From Pneumocystis sp. 'macacae' (taxonomy: Eukaryota > Ascomycota > Pneumocystomycetes > Pneumocystales > Pneumocystaceae): a DNA stretch of 64,000 nucleotides. The notes below the pieces were generated by a model that saw nothing but the letters and a program-made list of their open reading frames with translations, made no database searches and was not told where the DNA came from. Of this stretch, positions 58,271 to 64,000 are shown piece after piece. Made by a program: the position numbers and the translations under genes. The stretch covers positions 248,001 through 312,000 of the forward strand of contig CM030728.1 in NCBI GenBank assembly GCA_018127085.1. The letters are read 5' to 3'. Every line of letters starts with the position of its first letter. The stretch's first letter is position 1.

Positions 58271-60838
58271 ATGGTAGAGCGTGGCCTCCGTACTCTTCAG
58301 GGTCTCTGGAAGGGTAAGTTACACATAAAAGCATATATATATACTTTTAATGTATATTAGGAGAAACATATGAGCTCAGTGTGGGTTTAGTTTCCCAGTA
58401 TGCGCATGAAAGGTTTGAGATGTATATATATATAGACACTTTAATTAGAATAGAAAAGAAGCGATTCGACGTACAATTGCTGCAATGACTCTTGGAAAAG
58501 ATGTCTCTGGACTTTTTCCTGACGTCTTAAAGAACATTGCAACACCAGATCTTGCTCAGAAGAAGTTGGTCTATTTATATTTGATGTATGGTTATTTTTA
58601 CATACGATGCTTATTTGGTGACTTGAATACAGGAACTATGCTAAAACACATCAAGATTTGTGTATTCTTGCTGTTAATACATTTGTTCAAGTGGGTTTAT
58701 TTGGATATATACAATGTATAACGGAACATGCAGGATTCGGAAGATCCAAATCCTTTAATACGGGCATTAGCTATTAGAACGATGGGTTGTATCCGTGTTA
58801 GTAAGATTGTTGACTATCTATTTGAACCATTGCGAAAAACTTTGCGTGTATGTAGTTGAAGTATTGTCTATAACTTACACAAAATATGCAGGATAATAGT
58901 GCATATGTAAGAAAAACAGCTGTAATATGTGTTGCAAAGTTATTTGATATAAGTCCTGAAGCTGCTATTGAGAATGGATTTTTGGAAATATTACAAGAGT
59001 TGCTTAATGATACTAGCCCAATGGTATAATAGAATGATATTCTTAGTATATACTTTGATGATTTTAGATTGTAGCAAATGCAATAGCAGCATTGATTGAT
59101 ATTCGTGAACGAGCGCCTAATCTTCAGATACAAGTTGTTACACCTTTGAGACTCTCGAGAATGTTATCTGTATTGAATGAATGCACTGAGTAATTGATAG
59201 TGTATACATTGTATTTGTCTTATGTGAGTTTAGATGGGAACGGGTTATGATTTTAGGTGCATTAGCAGGATATACAGCTTCGAATGCAAAAGAAGCAGAA
59301 AATATTTGTGAGTATGTAACACCGCAGTTTCAACATGCAAATATGAGCGTTGTAATGGCTTCTATACGAGTGGTAATGTGTAATTTACCTTTTGTGAGCA
59401 AAGATATGGCGAAGCAGCTTATACGAAAAATAACACCATCTTTAGGTAGATTCATATTTTGATTTAGTACTTTTTTGAATAGAATGATTATAGTGACTCT
59501 TATATCGTCTGTTCCTGAGGTTCAATATGTGGCTTTAAGAAATATTAATCTTATTCTTCAAGAATATCCTAATATTCTTAATAAGGAGATTAAGGTTTTT
59601 TTTTGCAAATATAATGATTTGGAATATGTAAAATTAGAGAAACTAGATATTATAATAAAGCTAGCAAATAAGCAAAATGTTGATCAAATACTTATGGAGT
59701 TAAAAGAGTAATATAGATTTTTGTTGAATCTTTGGAAAATTTCTTATATATTAAGGTATACTTCAGAAGTAGATGTCGATTTTGTTAGGCGTTCTATTAA
59801 GATTATTGGCCAATGTGGTATAAAAATTGAAGAAAGTGCAGATAAATGTGTTAATCTGCTTTTGAATCTTATTAATACAAAAGTGAATTATGTGGTTCAA
59901 GAATCTGTTATCGTTATTAAAGTTAGAAATTAAATATTTGTATTCATTAAAAACTAATCATAAAAGGATATTCTTCGGAAATATCCATATGCTTATGATG
60001 CATCTATACCAATTATTTGTGAAAATATGTCTTTGTTTGATGAACCTAATGCAAAAAGTTCTTTTATTTGGATTGTTGGAGAGTATAGTGAGAAAATCAG
60101 TAACTCTCGGGATATTTTGGCATTATATACTAGAAATTTTAAACATGAAGATACACAGGTTTTCATATGTCTTTTTTTATACTTTGTCTCATCAAATCAA
60201 GACTCAGTTACAACTTTTAACTGCAACGGTTAAATTATTTTTAAAAAATCCTTCAGAGAATGAAGAAATTATACAAAGAATTTTTGAAATAATAACAACT
60301 GAATGTGACATTCCAGACATGCGTGATCGTGCTTATATTTATTGGCGTTTACTTTCAAGTAACTTTGAAATAACAAAAGTATATCTTTATATTGAAAAAA
60401 ATACTCTAATGCTCTACAGGAAATTGTTTTACCGAATAAAATACCTGTATTTGACAAAAAGCTTTCTCCTCGTTTATTAAAAGAGCTAATACTTGAATTC
60501 TCAACGCTTTCATCAGTTTTTCATAAATTGGTTCCAGCATATATAAAACTAGATAAAGATGGAAATGATTTAATGAAACAAAGAGCTATAGAGTATGTTT
60601 TTGAGTTTATTTGAAAGTTGGTAATTATTGTAGGGAATATATACAAATAAATAGTGAAAACAAAATTCAGGCTAGTTCTAAAAGAAATTTAGAAAATCTT
60701 TTAGACATTGATTTTGACACTGAAAATGCTTCGAATTCAATAGGTGATTCTTTTGAGTCTATACAGGGGTCATTTGGTTATAATTCCATTAAGTCCACAA
60801 ATGTAGATGATTTGTTGGGTGTTTTTGGTTCAAATTAA
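58271..60838 (+). CDS. apl2: AP-1 beta-adaptin APL2
   Basis: About 12 exons encode the trunk of a large adaptin. Exon 1 starts [14 protein letters not shown], and the next begins [20 protein letters not shown]. Typical armadillo repeats follow: [55 protein letters not shown] and [20 protein letters not shown]. The C-terminal stretch is a short hinge with [11 protein letters not shown], close to the clathrin-box consensus, then [12 protein letters not shown] and the stop. No appendage domain follows, as in yeast Apl2. The protein works in clathrin-coated vesicle formation at the trans-Golgi and endosomes. Confidence 0.93.
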
Positions 60839-60931
60839 AAAAATGGATTTACTAAGTATAGATATATTAGACTTCTATAGTAGATGTAGATTTTTTAATA
60901 TGACATAAGGTGCAAATGGTTTTTACGGTTA

Positions 60932-61385
60932 TTATTCTGTTGGGTTGTTTTGTTGTAATTTAGACCATTCTTCTGGCGTATAATCTTCCTAGTATATTTT
61001 AAAATATGTAGGGACTGTGCTTTTAATACAAACCTGTGAAAATGCATGAAGTTTGTTTATTTCTTCTTTTAATGCTGCATTTACGAGTCGATGCCGGGCA
61101 AGTAGATTCATATTGCAAAACCGTTCTGAAACAACTTTATAAGACTTAGAGTGCATATTAAGCATTTTTTTTTTCGAATACCCTGACACCTGAAGGCATT
61201 TCCACAGCCTCCTACTTATATTAAACAAGTAAGCTCCTAATATCTGTTTTCACCTGAGACATCTTGAATAATCTACTTAATTTTAGTATATAGAATGTTA
61301 AAGAGATATATTTAACTGTTTCAACTGCATCTAGACGCTCTTTTAATGCCTGTTCAAGCATTTTTGTTGTAATCCGAGCTGCCAT
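60932..61385 (-). CDS. bol2: BolA-like protein BOL2
   Basis: Small exons on the minus strand. The first starts MAARITTKMLEQALKERLDA. A middle exon gives GGCGNAF, joined through an intron to SYKVVSERFCNMNLLARHRL, then VNAALKEEINKLHAFSQ and finally EDYTPEEWSKLQQ. The sequence GCGNAF contains the conserved Cys, and the ARHRLVN motif contains the conserved His, that bind the [2Fe-2S] cluster with a monothiol glutaredoxin. The BolA2/Fra2 protein takes part in cytosolic iron sensing. One join near 61260 (DVSG) is inferred. Confidence 0.85.
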
Positions 61386-61468
61386 GATGCTTTTTTTAGT
61401 TAATATGATTTAATTATGGGTTGATGATTAGTCGTTGCTATGATAACATCAGAGCGGTATTGATTACA

Positions 61469-62582
61469 ATGAGATCTTCAGGATGGTTAACGACTTTGAT
61501 TCAAGGAATAGAGAGATTGTATCCTAAATCACTTGCTGATTCTTCATGGGATAATGTTGGATTATTGTTAGAATCCCCTGTAAAAAGATCTGGTCAAAAA
61601 CGTGTTCTTTTAGCCATAGATCTTACAACATCGGTAGCAGATGAAGCATTGAGAATGCATCCACCAGTAGGTGCTATTATTGCCTATCGTAAGCTTTGTA
61701 TATATTTTAAATGACTGTTTTTATTTGATTTTGCTAAGATCCTGTGATTTTTAAGCCTATTAAGTCGTTGACATTGAGTGATCCTTCCCATAAAATGTTA
61801 CTTCGTTTAGCAGTAAATTGCATTTTTTCTTTTTCTTGTATATTTATTCTTCTTTAGACCTCAGGAATAAGCGTTTATTCTCCTCATACAGCAATGGATG
61901 CTGCAGTAGGTGGTATAAATGATTGGTTAGCAGATGGCATTAGTGATGACAAGTGTATTGAAAGAACGGTGATTGTTCCTGCTAAGCATATAGATGGTTT
62001 TTTGTTTGATACTTGATATCTTTGTATATTGAATAAGATAGGTGGATCTATGTCTAATAGTATAGTTGGTATGGGGAGGATTGTTCGCTGGGAAGAGCCT
62101 ATTTCAATTATTACTTTGGTGGAAAGAATTAAGAAATTTCTTCATTTGAATCATATTCAATTGGCTCTTTCGGATAAGCATAAGAAGGAAGGTGGTAGGC
62201 AGATATATAAAATTGGAATATGTGCTGGTTCAGGTAGTATGCTAGAAAAAATAAAGACATTAAAAAATATAGGTGGATCTATTTTAAGAAATGTGCATGC
62301 TGATGTACTATTTACTGGTGAATTAAGCCATCATGATATATTGAGTGCAATTGAAAAAGGAATTTCTGTTATTTTATGTAAAATTATGATTTCTTTTTTA
62401 GTTTTTAATTATATTCTTAGGCGGGCATTCGAATACAGAGAGAGGATTCTTGTCTTGTGTAATGAAGAAGCGACTTCAGGATGTTCTTTGCGAGGAATTT
62501 CGTGACATACAAGATGACGAAATACTAATACCAGAAGTAGTAGTAAGCGAGGCAGATAAAAATCCTTTAGAAATCGTATAAA
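61469..62582 (+). CDS. nif3: NIF3-family protein (DUF34)
   Basis: The gene has several short introns. N-terminus MRSSGWLTTLIQGIERLYPK, then SLADSSWDNVGLLLESP (the diagnostic D-N-x-G) and VLLAIDLTTSVADEAL. Next exons give FKPIKSLTLSDPSHKMLLRL and SVYSPHTAMDAAVGGINDWL. The C-terminal half has GICAGSGSMLEK, DVLFTGELSHHD and CGHSNTERG, with the metal-binding HHD and H-x-N-T-E-R. These are conserved across bacteria and eukaryotes, but the biochemical role is still unsettled. An upstream Met at 61421 is possible. It is divergent from BOL2 with a gap of 35-83 bases. Confidence 0.95.
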
Positions 62583-62700
62583 TACTGTATTTTTGTCCAT
62601 AATTGGTTAGGTAAGGTTTTATGACGTATGATCTAACATTCTGTGAATAATGTAAAGAAACTACATATTATAGATCTTCTGTTTTTCTCTGTATTAATAA

Positions 62701-63177
62701 TTAGCCCAATAATGTTGATAATGTTCCTATATGTGCAAGCGTTGGTTCCAGTATAGCAATAATGGATTCTATGGATTTTGCATTGTTTTTCATCTAAATT
62801 TGATTATTTTTTCCTTTTAAAAGATGTTTTTTTCACTTTTTGAATGGTGTCCCCAATAGAAAGAAGCTTTGTATAATTATCATAAACTAGTATTTTTTTT
62901 TCGCATTCTAAGCTATGTATTTCTATCAAATTTACTAATTAGATATTTTTTTTATTTGAAAACCTTGGATTAATGTATTTTCTAGATTTAATAGGCTTTG
63001 GGGGTCACTGCATAGAGCGTCTTTAACGTATTGCTCAATATCGAAGCCATCTGCATCAAGTTTTGGTAGTTGTGTTACAAATTGAGTAGTAGGTGTATCA
63101 AGTTTATAAAATTCTCTTAAAGTTTGTTTGATTCGGATATCTTTATTATATTTTTCACTATTCTGGCAAAGGCTCAT
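62701..63177 (-). CDS. vps51: GARP complex subunit VPS51 (short form)
   Basis: Two exons encode about 150 residues. The first reads RIKQTLREFYKLDTPTTQ, then FDIEQYVKDALCSDPQSLLN with LENTLIQ. The second gives IHSLECEKKILVYDNYTKLL and SIGDTIQKVKK, and ends SIIAILEPTLAHIGTLSTLL. The YxKD and VYDNYxKL motifs define Vps51. The short length matches yeast Vps51 (164 residues) rather than the long metazoan form. It tethers endosome-derived vesicles at the Golgi. Confidence 0.88.
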
Positions 63178-63376
63178 TTTTATTTTATTTAAGTTTGAAT
63201 CAATATTTTATTTTTTGATATTTTAGAAAGTTTGAAATCGTGATGGAAGGGGGAATTTTTTGGTATAAGAAAAAATCAAATATGATGTTTTATATAATAA
63301 GGAAAGCTAAATAAAACGAGTATTTCAGAATACAAATGTTGTGAATAAATTCCCTACATACTCGGTTTTATATATA

Positions 63377-64000
63377 TTACGTATTTGTATCTACGGGCAT
63401 TATATCATTACCACTTGTAGGTTTTTCAGAATTTGGACCAGAAAAATATTTAACAAAAGACAAACCGAGAGGCCTATTTTCTTAAAAAAAGATGTGATAA
63501 AATAAGTGAGAATGTTTACCTCCCGCCATATTCATATCCTTGGAATTTTGCTGGAGAGATTAAATAAGTACCAAAAAAGAAAATACATACATATGGCAGT
63601 TTGCGCTGTAATAAGTGCATCAAAACGAACAACGCCTGCACCCTTTGATCGACCAGAAGGCTCATATTGTATCTCAGCTTGTTCTACTTTGCCAATTGTA
63701 GTAAAAAGCTCAACCAAGTCTTCGTTACTGGTTGACCAAGGCAACTATTATAAAGATTAGAAACACAAATACGTCGAAGTTATTAAAAATTACATTTTTA
63801 ACATAAATGGTCTCACTAGGTTCGCCGTTTCCCGTGGCCCCATCAGTAAAGTCGTTAGGAGGAAGCGGGTTTTCGTAACCATTTCTACTATAATTCCCAC
63901 CATAACCACCACGAAATCCTTCATTATATCCTCCACGAAACCCACGATTACCAAAACTCGGGGGACCTGCAAATCTATCTTCGCGAACTTCAATAATACG
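63377..64000 (-). CDS. RRM RNA-binding protein, GBP2/HRB1-like, cut by the right edge
   Basis: Three minus-strand exons are visible, and the N-terminus lies outside the window. The first visible part is [20 protein letters not shown], with RGG-type Gly/Arg repeats, then [12 protein letters not shown]. The next exon starts an RRM ([20 protein letters not shown], then [20 protein letters not shown] and [14 protein letters not shown]). The last exon reads [20 protein letters not shown]. The final RRM arrangement and the LGLSFVKY ending resemble Gbp2/Hrb1, SR-like mRNA-export proteins. Other RGG-RRM proteins remain possible. Confidence 0.75.

Overview
The window is nuclear DNA of an intron-rich, very AT-rich ascomycete, most probably a Pneumocystis species (Taphrinomycotina). 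The reasons are very short introns (about 33-60 nt) in almost every gene, 10-20% GC spacers, proteins that resemble Schizosaccharomyces and filamentous-ascomycete orthologues, a complex I subunit (which fission yeast lacks), and tight gene packing on both strands. The species is inferred, not proven. About 36 genes can be supported. I found no rRNA, tRNA, transposon or CRISPR array.

Layout. 0-14 kb: COQ1 (cut by the left edge), CMR1, MTF2-like, mitochondrial acyl carrier protein, VPS74, an NDUFA11-like complex I subunit, tubulin cofactor C, HPC2/ubinuclein and mitochondrial Asn-tRNA synthetase. 14.8-25.5 kb: SEC24, a TEY-type MAP kinase, HEM4, the SEC24 paralogue SFB3, and ERV1. 25.5-30.8 kb: TPS2, a C2H2 zinc-finger gene and CUE3/ASCC2, all in a steep GC-rich island. 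31-45 kb: an unrecognised 890-residue disordered protein, TAF12, RPS20, the head-to-head nucleoporin pair AMO1/ELYS, MAM33, TMA16, a putative membrane protein and EXO1. 45-64 kb: HEL1, GCD6, a mitoferrin carrier, SAP1-type AAA ATPase, TPS1, AP-1 beta-adaptin, BOL2, NIF3, VPS51 and a GBP2-type RNA-binding protein (cut by the right edge).

The most unusual signal is the GC island. Composition climbs from about 33% GC in the 3' half of TPS2 to about 70-73% between 28.3 and 29.9 kb. It falls back to about 35-42% inside the last exons of CUE3. The gradient crosses exons, introns and intergenic DNA alike. All ten TPS2 exons and all four CUE3 exons still join in frame. That argues against contamination or a chimeric contig, and for a local mutational or repair bias. 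GC-biased gene conversion at a recombination hotspot is the leading hypothesis, with the zinc-finger/CUE3 divergent promoter at the summit.

Functional links: both trehalose genes (TPS1, TPS2) are present. Two COPII cargo adaptors (SEC24, SFB3) lie on the same strand 3.5 kb apart. Two nuclear pore genes share a 50-bp promoter. Two introns (in TAF12 and AMO1) appear to use GC-AG rather than GT-AG ends.
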